Source: Synechococcus sp. WH 5701 (GTDB taxonomy: Bacteria > Cyanobacteriota > Cyanobacteriia > PCC-6307 > Cyanobiaceae). From it: a stretch of 64,000 nt of DNA. Both the position numbers and the translations under genes were made by a program. This document shows positions 18,959 to 27,606 of this stretch, piece after piece (the stretch's first letter is position 1; every line of letters starts with the position of its first letter). The stretch is from contig NZ_CH724159.1 of NCBI RefSeq assembly GCF_000153045.1, forward strand, positions 351,259 through 415,258, given 5' to 3'. The notes under the pieces are model-generated. The model was not told the origin of the DNA. It was given only the letters and a program-made list of their open reading frames with translations, and ran no database searches.

Positions 18959-20617
18959 TCAGATCGCGATCGGTTCGACGCCGCTCACCACCGGCGCCAC
19001 GGCGCTGAGCTCGAGCTCGGGGTGATCCTCCTTGAGCTGGTTGAGGTTCCACTCGTTCTTGAACAGCAGCACTGGCCGGTCCCAGGCGTCGCGCACGGTC
19101 TTGCAGTTGAAGATGCGGCCGACACTCTCCAGCGCCGGCCAGCCGCCCACCACCCAGCGCGCCACGCTGAAGCCGAGGGGCTCCAGGCGTGTGTCCACCC
19201 CGTATTCGTTCTCCAGCCGGTACTGCACCACCTCCATTTGCAGCTGGCCCACCGCCGCCAGGATCGGATCACGCTTGCTGGCGTCGGTGTCGTAGAGGAT
19301 CTGCACGGCACCTTCCTCGCGCAGCTCATTGACCCCCTTGCGGAAGCTCTTGAAGGCCGAGGGGTTGGGGTTGCGCAACCAGGCGAAGATTTCCGGGCTG
19401 AAGCAGGGGATGCCCTCGTATTCCACCTTCGGGCCCACATAGAGGGTGTCGCCGATGGCGAACATGCCGGGGTTGTTCAGGCCGATCACATCGCCGGGGT
19501 AGGCGGTATCGACCACCTCGCGGTCCTGGCCGAACAGCTTCTGGGGACGGGAGAGGCGGATGGTGCGGCCGCTGCGGGCATGGCGCACGCTCATGTCCTT
19601 CTCGAAGCGGCCCGAGCAGACCCGCACGAAGGCGATGCGGTCGCGGTGACGCGGGTCCATGTTGGCCTGCAGCTTGAACACGAAGCCGCTGAACTCAGGT
19701 CGCAGCGGATCGACGGGGCCGCCATGGCTGGTCCTGGCCACGGGCCGCTGGGCCAGCTCCAGGAAGGCATCGAGGAAGGGGTGCACGCCGAAGTTGGTCA
19801 TCGCCGAGCCGAAGAACACCGGGCTGAGTTCACCGGCATGGACCAGCTCAAGGTCGAGGTCGGCACCGGCGCCATCGAGCAACTCCAGTTCCTCAAGGGC
19901 CTGAGCCAGGAGTTCCGGCTCCACCAGTTCGGCCAGTTCGGGGCTGCCGGCGGCCAGACGCTGCTCGGCGGCCTGACGGCCCCGTTCGGCCCGCGTGAAC
20001 AGGATCACATCGCGGCTGCGGCGGTCGATCACCCCACGGAAGCGGTCGCCGCTGCCGATCGGCCAGTTCACCGGCCAGCAGGTGAGGCCCAGCTCGCTCT
20101 CGATCTCATCGATCAGCTCCAGGGGCTCACGCCCCGGCCGGTCCATCTTGTTGATGAAGGTGAAGATCGGAATCCGCCGCATGCGGCAGACCTCGAACAG
20201 TTTGCGGGTCTGGGGCTCGAGGCCCTTGGCGGCGTCTTCGAGCATCACCGCGTTATCGGCGGCCGCCAGTGTGCGGTAGGTGTCTTCCGAGAAGTCCTGG
20301 TGGCCGGGGGTGTCGAGCAGGTTGATCGTGCTGCCGTCGTAGTCGAACTGGAGCACGGTGGAGGTGATCGAGATGCCGCGCTGCTTCTCCAGTTCCATCC
20401 AGTCGGAGGTGACCTTGCGCTGCTCGCCCTTGGCCTTCACCGCCCCGGCCTGCTGGATGGCACCGCCGTAGAGCAGCAGTTTTTCGGTGAGGGTGGTCTT
20501 GCCGGCGTCGGGGTGGGAAATGATCGCGAAGTTGCGGCGCCGGGCCACGGCGTCAGCCAGGGCCTGCTGCTCGGGATCGGCGGCCTGGGCGGCCGGGGCT
20601 GAGGCTTGGGCTGTCAT
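18959..20617 (-). CDS. prfC: Peptide chain release factor 3 (RF3 GTPase)
   Basis: The 552-residue translational GTPase starts at ATG 20617 ([11 protein letters not shown]). G1 is [13 protein letters not shown]3 is [15 protein letters not shown], and G4 is [14 protein letters not shown]3 recycles RF1 and RF2 after termination. The longer frame upstream of 20617 is the antisense shadow of the serine hydrolase gene. The RF3-specific insert [15 protein letters not shown] separates it from EF-G. Confidence 0.95.
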   Translation of the reverse strand: MTAQASAPAAQAADPEQQALADAVARRRNFAIISHPDAGKTTLTEKLLLYGGAIQQAGAVKAKGEQRKVTSDWMELEKQRGISITSTVLQFDYDGSTINLLDTPGHQDFSEDTYRTLAAADNAVMLEDAAKGLEPQTRKLFEVCRMRRIPIFTFINKMDRPGREPLELIDEIESELGLTCWPVNWPIGSGDRFRGVIDRRSRDVILFTRAERGRQAAEQRLAAGSPELAELVEPELLAQALEELELLDGAGADLDLELVHAGELSPVFFGSAMTNFGVHPFLDAFLELAQRPVARTSHGGPVDPLRPEFSGFVFKLQANMDPRHRDRIAFVRVCSGRFEKDMSVRHARSGRTIRLSRPQKLFGQDREVVDTAYPGDVIGLNNPGMFAIGDTLYVGPKVEYEGIPCFSPEIFAWLRNPNPSAFKSFRKGVNELREEGAVQILYDTDASKRDPILAAVGQLQMEVVQYRLENEYGVDTRLEPLGFSVARWVVGGWPALESVGRIFNCKTVRDAWDRPVLLFKNEWNLNQLKEDHPELELSAVAPVVSGVEPIAI

Positions 20618-20671
20618 CCCCCCAGCCTGCCACCCCTGGTTGTGGCGAGCGGCCCGCGAAGCCGATCTAGC

Positions 20672-21970
20672 TTGAGGGAACCTGGGGCATTCATTATCAA
20701 ACGCTTCTCGGCCCTGGCTCTCACCACCGCCCTGGTGATGAGTTCGGTGGTCTATGGCGCCGACCGACCGGCAGCAGAGACCACGGCGCTGGCAAGTGAC
20801 AGGATCACGCTTGTGGAGAGCGGGCTCAGCGCCGCAACCACCAAGGCGCTCAACCAGTCCGCCAGTGCCGCCTTCGCAGAAACCAGTGCACCCGGCGCCG
20901 TGATGGCCGTGAAGACCGCCGAGGGCACCTGGGTGGCGACGCTTGGCTACGAGGACTGGGCCAGGACCGTGCCTATGGCCGCGGACGTCAACCAGCGCAT
21001 CGGCAGCGTCACCAAGACCTTCACGGTGACGGCGCTGCTCCAACTGGCCGAGCGGGGCGCGCTCTCGCTCGACGACCCCATCGAGACCTACGTGCCGGGA
21101 ATGCCCAACGGCAGGGCGACTCTGGCCCAGCTGGCCGGGATGCGCAGCGGCATCCCCAGCTACACCTTCAACCAGAGCTTCCAGGACGCGCTTTTCGCCG
21201 ATCCCGATACTCCGTGGACGCCCCAGCAGCTCGTCGACCTTGTGAAACAGGACGCGCCGTTGTTCCCACCGGGAGAGATGGTCTTCTACTCGAACACCAA
21301 CCTCGTGCTGCTGGGGATGGTGATCGAGCAAGTCACGGCCAAGCCCATCGAGACTGTGCTGGCTGAGCAGATCCTCAAGCCGCTGGGGCTCGACCACACG
21401 CTGATGCCCACCGACGCGACCTTTGCGGCGCCGCACGCCCAGGGCTACACGCTTCAGGGCGTCAAGGGCAGACAACCGGTTGATGCCACGGACTGGAACC
21501 CGTCGTGGGGGTGGACGGCCGGGGCGATGATCTCCAATCTCAACGACCTTCTGGTGTGGGGTGAAGCGCTCGGCACCGGCAAGGGGATCCTCTCGGGCGC
21601 GACCCAGGCCAAGCGCCTCGCCTCGTTCGACTTCACCATCCCGATCTACCTCGGGCCTGATGCACGGGCGCCCCAGACCCCGGCAAGGGCCTATGGCATG
21701 GGCCTCGCCCGCGCCCTCGACTGGTACGGCCATGAGGGGGAGCTGCCGGGCTTCAACACTGAGGTGCAGCACTACAAGCCGAAGGGCATCACCCTGGTGG
21801 TGATGGTGAACACCGACATCGCCTCGGGGCAGACCTGCGCGGAGGGCCAGCCGACCGTGCCCGGGAACCCTGGTGTCGGTCCGTGTCAGTCCGCCGCATC
21901 GCGCATTGCCCAGGCCCTGGCGGCCGCGCTCGGCCACCCGATGGTGGAGCCGAACCCAGCCGCTCGGTAA
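20672..21970 (+). CDS. Secreted serine hydrolase (class C beta-lactamase/DD-peptidase fold)
   Basis: About 430 residues with an N-terminal signal peptide ([19 protein letters not shown]). The catalytic motifs are SVTK (SxxK, about residue 105), YSN (about residue 200) and HEG in place of KTG near the C-terminus. It belongs to the broad beta-lactamase/D-alanyl-D-alanine carboxypeptidase family; an esterase or peptidase role is as likely as antibiotic resistance. No ATG precedes the signal peptide in frame except far upstream inside the prfC start, so TTG 20672 is my choice, with low certainty. Confidence 0.82.
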   Translation: MREPGAFIIKRFSALALTTALVMSSVVYGADRPAAETTALASDRITLVESGLSAATTKALNQSASAAFAETSAPGAVMAVKTAEGTWVATLGYEDWARTVPMAADVNQRIGSVTKTFTVTALLQLAERGALSLDDPIETYVPGMPNGRATLAQLAGMRSGIPSYTFNQSFQDALFADPDTPWTPQQLVDLVKQDAPLFPPGEMVFYSNTNLVLLGMVIEQVTAKPIETVLAEQILKPLGLDHTLMPTDATFAAPHAQGYTLQGVKGRQPVDATDWNPSWGWTAGAMISNLNDLLVWGEALGTGKGILSGATQAKRLASFDFTIPIYLGPDARAPQTPARAYGMGLARALDWYGHEGELPGFNTEVQHYKPKGITLVVMVNTDIASGQTCAEGQPTVPGNPGVGPCQSAASRIAQALAAALGHPMVEPNPAAR

Positions 21971-22051
21971 GGCACTGCCACTGGTGGCCGCCAGCGCTTG
22001 CACCCCCTACGGGTGGCGTTATGGTTCACGAACCTGACCACCCCCTCCGCC

Positions 22052-24418
22052 GTGACCCTCACCCCAGCGCGCCCCGATCTGATCGATCCCGCTGGGCGCC
22101 TTCAGGGCGGCCAGATCGGTGCCAACGGCCTGCTGGAGCCCGATTTCCCGGCCACCGCCCCGGCGGCGAACCCCGTTTTTTACCGCACCTATTCCCGCCG
22201 CACCGAGGGCGGTCGCGAAAGCTGGCACCAGGTGTCCGAGCGCAATCTGGAGGGACTGCGCCAGCTGGGCCATCTCGATGCGGCGGAGGTGGAGCTGATC
22301 CGGCGCATGCAGAAGCACCAGCAGGCCCTGCCCTCGGGGCGCTGGCTCTGGATCGGCGGCACCCCCTGGATCGAGCAGCGCCACAACTTCTCCGGTGCCT
22401 ACAACTGCACCTCCACCAACCTGATCGACTGGGAAGCCTTCGGTCTGATGATGGACCTGGCGATGATGGGCTGCGGTACCGGCGCCATCATCGAGCCGCA
22501 CCTGATCGAGCGCCTGCCGCTGGTGCGCAACCGGCTGGTGATCGAGAGTGTGACGCCGATCGGCCTCACCCCGGCCGGAGCGCGTCAGGAGGCCACCAGC
22601 CACACGGTGGAGGGGCAGCGGGTGGCGATCAAGGTGGGTGACACCCGCCGCGGCTGGGTCGACAGCTACCAGCTGCTGCTGGAGCTCTGCAGCGACGAGC
22701 GTTTCGATGCCGACAGCCCGATCCGGGTGAGCGTGGATCTCTCCGACGTGCGGCCGGTGGGCGAAACGCTCAAGGGCTTCGGCGGCATGGCCAACCCCGT
22801 CAAGCTGGGGGACCTCTACGGCCGCGTGGCCCAGATCCTCAACAAGGCGATCGGCCGCCGGCTCACCTCGGTGGAATGCTGCCTGCTGATTGATGAGGCG
22901 GCGGTCACGATCGTGGCCGGCAACATCAGGCGCTCCGCCGGCATGCGCCAGTTCGCCGCCGAGGATCTCTCCGCCGCTGGCGCCAAGGAAAATCTCTGGC
23001 AGCAGGACGCCAGTGGCAACTGGAGCATCGACCCCGAGCGTGATGCACTGCGGATGGCCAACCACACGCGGGTGTTCCACAGCCGCCCCAGCAAGGAGGT
23101 GGTGCTGGAGGCGGTGCTCAAGCAGTTCCAGAGCGGGGAAGGCGCGATCCAGTTCGCTCCCGAAGCCATCGCCCGCTCCAATGCCGATCTGCTGCCCACC
23201 GCTGAACTGCGCAGCGAGTTCATCGATATCTATGTTGATCAGGGCCGCGAGGAAGCCGGCCGCTGGCTGCAGCTGCACCACCCCGAGATCACGGCCGCCG
23301 AGCTGGAGCACCGGCTGGGGCGCTACGGGCTTAATCCCTGCGGCGAGATCCTCGGCGCTGATTTCCACTGCAACCTGGCCGAGATCCACCTGAACCGGAT
23401 CGATCCCGCCGACCACCAGGCCCAGGCCGATGCCTTCAGGGCCGGTGGCCTGGCGGTGGCCTGCCTGCTCAACCACGACTTCGAAGTGGAGCGCTATCGC
23501 CAGAGCCGCGCCTGGGATCCGATCGTGGGGGTGAGCTTCACCGGCCTGTTCGACTTCTTCGTGCATGCCTTCGGCACGCCCTGGCTGCGCTGGTGGGAGC
23601 AGGGCCGCCCTGAAACCGAGGAAGGCCTGGCGTTCAAGGCCCAGGAAGCGGAGTATCTGGGCCGCTGGAAGGAGATCGTGAACGAGGCGGTGTGGGACTA
23701 CTGCGACCGCCATGGCCTGCGCCGCCCCAACCGTTGCACCACCGTGCAACCGGCCGGCACCAAGAGCCTGCTCACCGGCGCCAGCCCCGGCTGGCACCCG
23801 CCCAAGGCGCAACGCTTCATCCGCCGCATCACCTTCCGCAAGAACGATCCGGTGGCCCTGGCCTGCATGGACTACGGCTACACGATCGTGCCCAGCCAAT
23901 CCGACAAGGACGAGAACGGACGGCTGCTGGATGATCCTTTCGATCCCCGTTGCGGCGAATGGCTGGTGGAGATCCCCACCGAGGTGAGCTGGGCGAACAT
24001 CCCCGGCGCCGATGCGGTGGAGATCAACAATTTCTCGGCCCTGGCCCAGTTCGACTTCTACATGCAGGTGCAGAAGCACTACACGGCCCACAACACCTCC
24101 GCCACGGTGGAGTTCCGCGAGAACGAGATCGAAGGGCTGGCCGAAGCGATCCACCAGGCGATCGATGGCGGTGAGGGTTACATCTCGGCGGCGCTGCTGG
24201 CCCGCTTCGATGCCAATGCCACATTCCCGCGGCTGCCGTTCGAGCCGATCGATCTGGCCACCTACACCCGCCTGCAGCAGGAGGTGGTTGCCCGCCGCCG
24301 CACGGCTGATTTCTTCGAGGCGCTGCAGCGTTACGACCAGGGTGAACTGGTGGAAGCTGGTCCTGCCGGTTGCGATTCCGACAAGTGCCTGCTGCCCCTG
24401 GCCAAACCAGCCCCATGA
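22052..24418 (+). CDS. nrdJ: Adenosylcobalamin-dependent ribonucleoside-triphosphate reductase (class II)
   Basis: NrdJ reduces ribonucleotides to deoxyribonucleotides without oxygen or a separate radical subunit. The protein is about 788 residues and monomeric (Lactobacillus-type). Visible features are NCTSTNLIDW, the active-site Cys/Glu loop NPCGEILG, the PAGTKSLLTGASPG phosphate loop and the C-terminal redox pair CDSDKC. No ATG lies in frame near the expected start; GTG 22052 (MTLTPARPDLI) is chosen, with GTG 22013 and TTG 21998 as alternatives. Dependence on B12 is implied. Confidence 0.93.
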   Translation: MTLTPARPDLIDPAGRLQGGQIGANGLLEPDFPATAPAANPVFYRTYSRRTEGGRESWHQVSERNLEGLRQLGHLDAAEVELIRRMQKHQQALPSGRWLWIGGTPWIEQRHNFSGAYNCTSTNLIDWEAFGLMMDLAMMGCGTGAIIEPHLIERLPLVRNRLVIESVTPIGLTPAGARQEATSHTVEGQRVAIKVGDTRRGWVDSYQLLLELCSDERFDADSPIRVSVDLSDVRPVGETLKGFGGMANPVKLGDLYGRVAQILNKAIGRRLTSVECCLLIDEAAVTIVAGNIRRSAGMRQFAAEDLSAAGAKENLWQQDASGNWSIDPERDALRMANHTRVFHSRPSKEVVLEAVLKQFQSGEGAIQFAPEAIARSNADLLPTAELRSEFIDIYVDQGREEAGRWLQLHHPEITAAELEHRLGRYGLNPCGEILGADFHCNLAEIHLNRIDPADHQAQADAFRAGGLAVACLLNHDFEVERYRQSRAWDPIVGVSFTGLFDFFVHAFGTPWLRWWEQGRPETEEGLAFKAQEAEYLGRWKEIVNEAVWDYCDRHGLRRPNRCTTVQPAGTKSLLTGASPGWHPPKAQRFIRRITFRKNDPVALACMDYGYTIVPSQSDKDENGRLLDDPFDPRCGEWLVEIPTEVSWANIPGADAVEINNFSALAQFDFYMQVQKHYTAHNTSATVEFRENEIEGLAEAIHQAIDGGEGYISAALLARFDANATFPRLPFEPIDLATYTRLQQEVVARRRTADFFEALQRYDQGELVEAGPAGCDSDKCLLPLAKPAP

Positions 24419-24717
24419 GTATTTGCAGCCGGCGCCATGCGGGTTTAGAAGCTCCATGGGCGGGCCTGGTGATCAGCCTGCTGGTCCTGGTTCTGCCTGT
24501 CCTCCCGGCTCGGGCCAGCAGCGATCTCAACCCCGATATCGAGAAGATGTGCCAGGGCCTGGCGGTGATCAACACCGAACTGGGGGCCACCGCCGCACCG
24601 GGTTCACCGATGGGCAAGCGCATGCAAACCGAGCTGTCGCTCTCCCAGGCTCAATATGGCGCGCTGTGGTCGCTGATGAAGCTCACCAATACGAGCACCT
24701 GCTCGTCGTTGTACTGA
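24415..24717 (+). CDS. Small secreted protein overlapping nrdJ
   Basis: The ATG lies in the nrdJ stop (ATGA overlap), giving 100 residues. A hydrophobic signal segment (residues 15-34, ending PARASS) is followed by a short mature part with two Cys (MCQGLA and TSTCSSLY) that could form a disulfide. I do not recognise the family. Its start suggests translational coupling to nrdJ. Confidence 0.6.
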   Translation: MSICSRRHAGLEAPWAGLVISLLVLVLPVLPARASSDLNPDIEKMCQGLAVINTELGATAAPGSPMGKRMQTELSLSQAQYGALWSLMKLTNTSTCSSLY

Positions 24718-24735
24718 TTCAGCAGGAGTTCAACC

Positions 24736-25132
24736 ATGGGTCGCGGCCGCCTCGAAGCTTTCAGGGATGGGGGTGCTCTGGGCCAATCTGCATCTGCTCT
24801 TCTGGTTGTCGCTGGTTCCCTTCGCGACCCGCTGGATCGGCGAAAACCACTACGCCGCCCTGCCCACGGCGGTCTACGGCCTCAACCTGCTGCTGGCCGC
24901 CGTGGCCTACTGGATCCTGCAGCAGGCGATTATCAGCAACGAAGGGAAGAACTCCCTGCTGCGGAAGGCCATCGGCCGCGACCTGAAGGGCCGCCTCTCG
25001 CTGCTGCTCTATGCCCTTGCCGTGCTCGCTGCCTTCGCAGCACCATGGCTGGCGCAAGCGGTGTATGTGCTGGTGGCCTTGATCTGGATCATCCCCGATC
25101 GACGCATCGAGCAGGCCCTGCTGGAGGAGTGA
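24736..25132 (+). pseudogene. TMEM175/DUF1211-type channel gene with internal deletion
   Basis: The start at ATG 24736 reads MGRGRLEAFRDG, the N-terminus expected of bacterial TMEM175-family proteins (RLEAFSDGV). A change of frame around 24764-24775 then leads straight into GVLWANLHLLFWLSL and the family's C-terminal half. That part continues to 25132 (ATG 24767 in the new frame, three hydrophobic segments). The first transmembrane helices with the FSD selectivity motif are missing, about 70-80 residues by comparison with the family as I remember it. The remaining 121-residue ORF could still be translated. I read it as a decayed gene at the left edge of the accessory block. Confidence 0.65.
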
Positions 25133-25169
25133 GCTGATGATCCGGCCAACGGACTGCATCGCTGTGAAC

Positions 25170-25197
25170 CGATGGTTCTCTGGTCAGAGAACCATCG
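25170..25197. repeat. Perfect 13-bp hairpin upstream of the nuclease gene
   Basis: The arms CGATGGTTCTCTG and CAGAGAACCATCG are separated by GT. A second palindrome, TGGTTCC-C-GGAACCA, lies at 25304-25318, and a half-copy (TGGTTCACGGAA) at about 25273. The shared TGGTTC core suggests an operator family or a terminator for the upstream gene. There is no T-tract. Confidence 0.45.
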
Positions 25198-25350
25198 CTC
25201 CCATTTTGGGACCGGTGTGCAAAACTCAGACCTCATCAGGGGTTCGTGGCATCACCGAGGCTGGTCAGCAAGTGGTTCACGGAATGGGGGAGACAGTGGC
25301 GGGTGGTTCCCGGAACCATCCAATGACAGGTTGGAAGGGCAATCCGATCT

Positions 25351-25362
25351 TATACTCTGCAC
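25351..25362 (+). promoter_or_regulatory. -10 hexamer abutting the nuclease start (leaderless)
   Basis: TATACT (25351-25356) ends 6 nt before the ATG at 25363, so transcription would begin at or next to the A of the start codon. No Shine-Dalgarno fits in between. A -35 is not convincing; TTGGAA at 25331 would give a 14-nt spacer. Confidence 0.4.
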
Positions 25363-26193
25363 ATGAAATCACCTGATCAATTCCCCGCGATCGCCCAGGC
25401 TCTTGCCTCTGATGTCGAGAGTGCGGCATCAGATTCGAAGCGTCTAAAGCTTCGTACCCTTCTCGCCAAGTTTGGCTACGAAAAGAGATCGGACAGCAAT
25501 ACGGCTGAAATTACTAAGGCTCTAAGCGAAGCGGGCCTCGTTGTTAATCCACCTTTGGTGAGGTACGGGGACAATTGGGAGATAAGTACAGAAGACTGGA
25601 TTTACCTCTCCATTGCCAAAGACTCGGTCGAGAGCATAAGCCGAGGCGTTTCTCCGCCTCGGAGCTGGAATTCAGATGGATGGTTTGACAGAGTTGCCAG
25701 CTTGTTATTAAGAACCGAAAAGGAAGTAGAGATCAAATTCGCGGTTCCACTTCTCATCCGTCTTGGATACTCTGAAGAGGACAGGTTTGATGGCATGCCC
25801 GTTCCGGCATCGCACGGCTCACGCGGCTCAACTTTAGTAATTGATCATGCTGCTTTCAATTCACAACTAGATGCATTAAAGGGGCAGCCACTTATGACGA
25901 TCGAGGCTAAGCGTGACAGCTATCTATCTAAGACAAGGCAGCTACATCAAGCACATGATCAAGCCAAAAGCTACTGCTACTGGACTCAGTGCGACTTCTT
26001 TATGGTAACAGATGGCCAGAGTACGCATGTCTATCGTGTTGGTCGTGGCACGTACGACGACATTGAGCCACTCTTTGAATGTGAGCGACAAGACCTCAAG
26101 TTACGCTTCCCGGAGCTGTACGAGCTGGTATCCAAAGAATCACTAACCAGCCACTACCTAGGGAAGCTTTCATCTACTGAAGAGGCAACATGA
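25363..26193 (+). CDS. Stand-alone nuclease-like protein (HSDR_N/PD-(D/E)xK type), cassette 1
   Basis: The 276-residue protein has two parts. Residues 1-95 look like a winged-helix-type module (LRTLLAKFGYEKRSDSNTAEITKALSEAGL). Residues 120-250 resemble the N-terminal nuclease domain of type I restriction R subunits: FAVPLLIRLGYSEED, then LMTIEAKRD (the E-x-K of the PD-(D/E)xK core, about residue 180), then QAKSYCYWTQCDFFMVTDGQ. No helicase or methylase is attached. A defence nuclease is the likely role, inferred from the fold. GC is low (roughly half) against a GC-rich genome, and an attC-like site follows its stop by about 12 nt. Confidence 0.6.
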   Translation: MKSPDQFPAIAQALASDVESAASDSKRLKLRTLLAKFGYEKRSDSNTAEITKALSEAGLVVNPPLVRYGDNWEISTEDWIYLSIAKDSVESISRGVSPPRSWNSDGWFDRVASLLLRTEKEVEIKFAVPLLIRLGYSEEDRFDGMPVPASHGSRGSTLVIDHAAFNSQLDALKGQPLMTIEAKRDSYLSKTRQLHQAHDQAKSYCYWTQCDFFMVTDGQSTHVYRVGRGTYDDIEPLFECERQDLKLRFPELYELVSKESLTSHYLGKLSSTEEAT

Positions 26194-26204
26194 CTCTCCT
26201 GTTG

Positions 26205-26294
26205 CCATCCAACATCAAGATCCAGCGGCCGGGCATTCCCGAACCTTCTGAAGGCATATGGATACGCTCCGCCGCTGATCTTGAGCGTTGGCAG
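26205..26294 (+). mobile_element. attC-like recombination site A
   Basis: R'' CCATCCAAC (26205-26213) pairs with R' GTTGGCAGG (from 26287). L'' TCAAGATC-c-AGCGGC (26215-26229) pairs perfectly with L' GCCGCTGATCTTGA (26271-26284), except for a single unpaired C. Short unequal spacers (a against gc) lie between the R and L boxes. Paired R and L boxes with one extrahelical base and a non-conserved centre are the hallmark of integron attC sites. The expected crossover is G|TT at 26287. Confidence 0.65.
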
Positions 26295-26529
26295 GGCCGA
26301 TGATGACTGGAACATTTGACGCAAGCAACATGAACACTGGAGTGCTCGGCATCAATAATTCCCAGCGGGAACGGTAGATCCGTTGTAGTTGATCCATTCG
26401 AAGGTGTTAACTATATGCAGCTCCTGCTCCTTGCTTTGACTCCTACCGGCAAGAACTTCAACATGCACCTTGCTATGGTCGTGGGCCTCGGAAATACTGG
26501 AGACTCCCACGAGCGGCTTGCCTCGCGAC

Positions 26530-26561
26530 GCCAGATGGCCGTGCTAAAATTGCCAGATGGC
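26530..26561 (+). promoter_or_regulatory. Antitoxin operator-promoter with twin palindromes
   Basis: GCCAGATGGC occurs at 26530-26539 and again at 26552-26561, 22 bp apart (two helical turns). The extended -10 TGC-TAAAAT (TAAAAT at 26545-26550) lies between them. The second copy contains the ATG of the antitoxin (26557). Binding there would block both the promoter and the start, so autorepression by the Xre-type antitoxin is likely. Confidence 0.55.
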
Positions 26562-27009
26562 AAGTCAGAACGCACCGACAACTGCTTCTTTCAGCCCTGA
26601 CCAGGGAGGACCAGCCTCAATCTTGCGTCTGCGAGCAACCAGCTTGGCCGGGCTTCGCGATGCTGTCCGCAGTGGTCTGCCTTTCTCCGCGTTTGTGGCG
26701 CTGACAACGCAACTCGAAATTTCTCCGCAGCACTTCACAGCAGTTTTCGGGATCCCTCCTCGAACCGTCGCCCGCAGGAAGGAGGCGCGACACCTCAACC
26801 CCCAGGAGTCTGATCGGCTTTATCGGGTTGCAAGAGTGGTCTCGCAGGCCGTCGAGGTCCTTGGCTCCATCGACAAGGCCCGCGTGTGGCTGAAAACTCC
26901 CAACCGTGCACTGGGGTGCGAGATGCCTCTCGATCTTCTAGACACCGAAATCGGCGCTCGTCAGGTCGAAGAAGTCTTGCTGCGCCTCAACTACGGGATC
27001 TTTAGCTGA
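26557..27009 (+). CDS. Xre/MbcA/ParS-type antitoxin (DUF2384), cassette 2
   Basis: The 150-residue protein has an N-terminal helix-turn-helix-like region (SPQHFTAVFGIPPRTVARRKEARHLNPQESDRLYRVARV) followed by the DUF2384 C-terminal segment (ARVWLKTPNRALGCEMPLDLLDTEIGARQVEEVLLRLNYGIFS). That pattern neutralises RES-domain toxins. The start ATG 26557 is probably leaderless, 6 nt after TAAAAT. Its stop TGA overlaps the toxin ATG by one base, so the pair is translationally coupled. Confidence 0.88.
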   Translation: MASQNAPTTASFSPDQGGPASILRLRATSLAGLRDAVRSGLPFSAFVALTTQLEISPQHFTAVFGIPPRTVARRKEARHLNPQESDRLYRVARVVSQAVEVLGSIDKARVWLKTPNRALGCEMPLDLLDTEIGARQVEEVLLRLNYGIFS

Positions 27010-27467
27010 TGCGCGTTTGGCGGATCTGCCGCAAGCCCTACGTGGATATAGCGCTTGATGGAATCGGCGGTATGTACACCTCTGGACGCTGGCACATCAA
27101 GGGGCATCCCATTGTCTACACCGCCACCTCTGCGGCGCTCGCGGCGCTGGAAGTGCTCGTCCATGTCGATCCACTCACGGCTCCGACCGATTTAAGGCTG
27201 CTCGCCATCGAAATCCCTGATGACCTGACCACAGAAGTACTCGAACCGGTCACGCTGCCGGAGGACTGGCATTCCGTGCCAGCTCCTGCATCGCTCCAAG
27301 CACTCGGGTCTTCGTGGCTCACGAGCGGACGCACTGCGGCTTTGAACGTGCCGTCCGCAGTCATCACGGTCGAACGCAACTTTCTGCTCAATCCTCGGCA
27401 TCCAGAAGCGCAGAAAATACGTATCATCAGCGATGAGGCTTTCACGTTCGATACGCGGCTCTTATGA
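27009..27467 (+). CDS. RES-domain toxin, cassette 2
   Basis: The 152-residue protein carries the RES fold of NAD+-degrading toxins such as MbcT. It has the conserved Arg in SGRWHIKGHPIVYTA, the Glu in LAALEVLVH and the downstream Ser-containing loop SSWLTSGRTAALNVPSAVI. It ends with the family-typical NPRHPEAQKIRIISDEAFTFDTRL. Partner of the antitoxin immediately upstream. An attC-like palindrome begins 7 nt after its stop, as expected for a mobile toxin-antitoxin cassette. Confidence 0.9.
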   Translation: MRVWRICRKPYVDIALDGIGGMYTSGRWHIKGHPIVYTATSAALAALEVLVHVDPLTAPTDLRLLAIEIPDDLTTEVLEPVTLPEDWHSVPAPASLQALGSSWLTSGRTAALNVPSAVITVERNFLLNPRHPEAQKIRIISDEAFTFDTRLL

Positions 27468-27473
27468 CGAGAA

Positions 27474-27569
27474 GCCAGCCAACAACGCCATCCATCTGTG
27501 CCGCCACCGCGAGCTAATCTGCTTTAAGCATCACTCACTGCAGCCAGACGATGGCAAGCGTTAGCTGGC
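27474..27569 (+). mobile_element. attC-like recombination site B
   Basis: R'' GCCAGCCAAC (27474-27483) pairs 9/10 with R' GTTAGCTGGC (27560-27569). L'' GCCATCcaTCTG (27487-27498) pairs with L' CAGACGATGGC (27545-27555) with one extra base. The spacers between R and L boxes are aac and aagc. The length is about 96 nt. It directly follows the RES toxin gene and precedes the DUF1254 gene by about 40 nt. Confidence 0.65.
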
Positions 27570-27606
27570 AGAAACTTAACAAAGCACACGAAAGGAAATC
27601 GAACCC

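Noticed and set aside
25141-25340. attI or a fourth attC before the nuclease cassette
   Set aside because: The hairpins here have no GTT/AAC boxes with paired arms; only GTTGGA at 25330 is suggestive.
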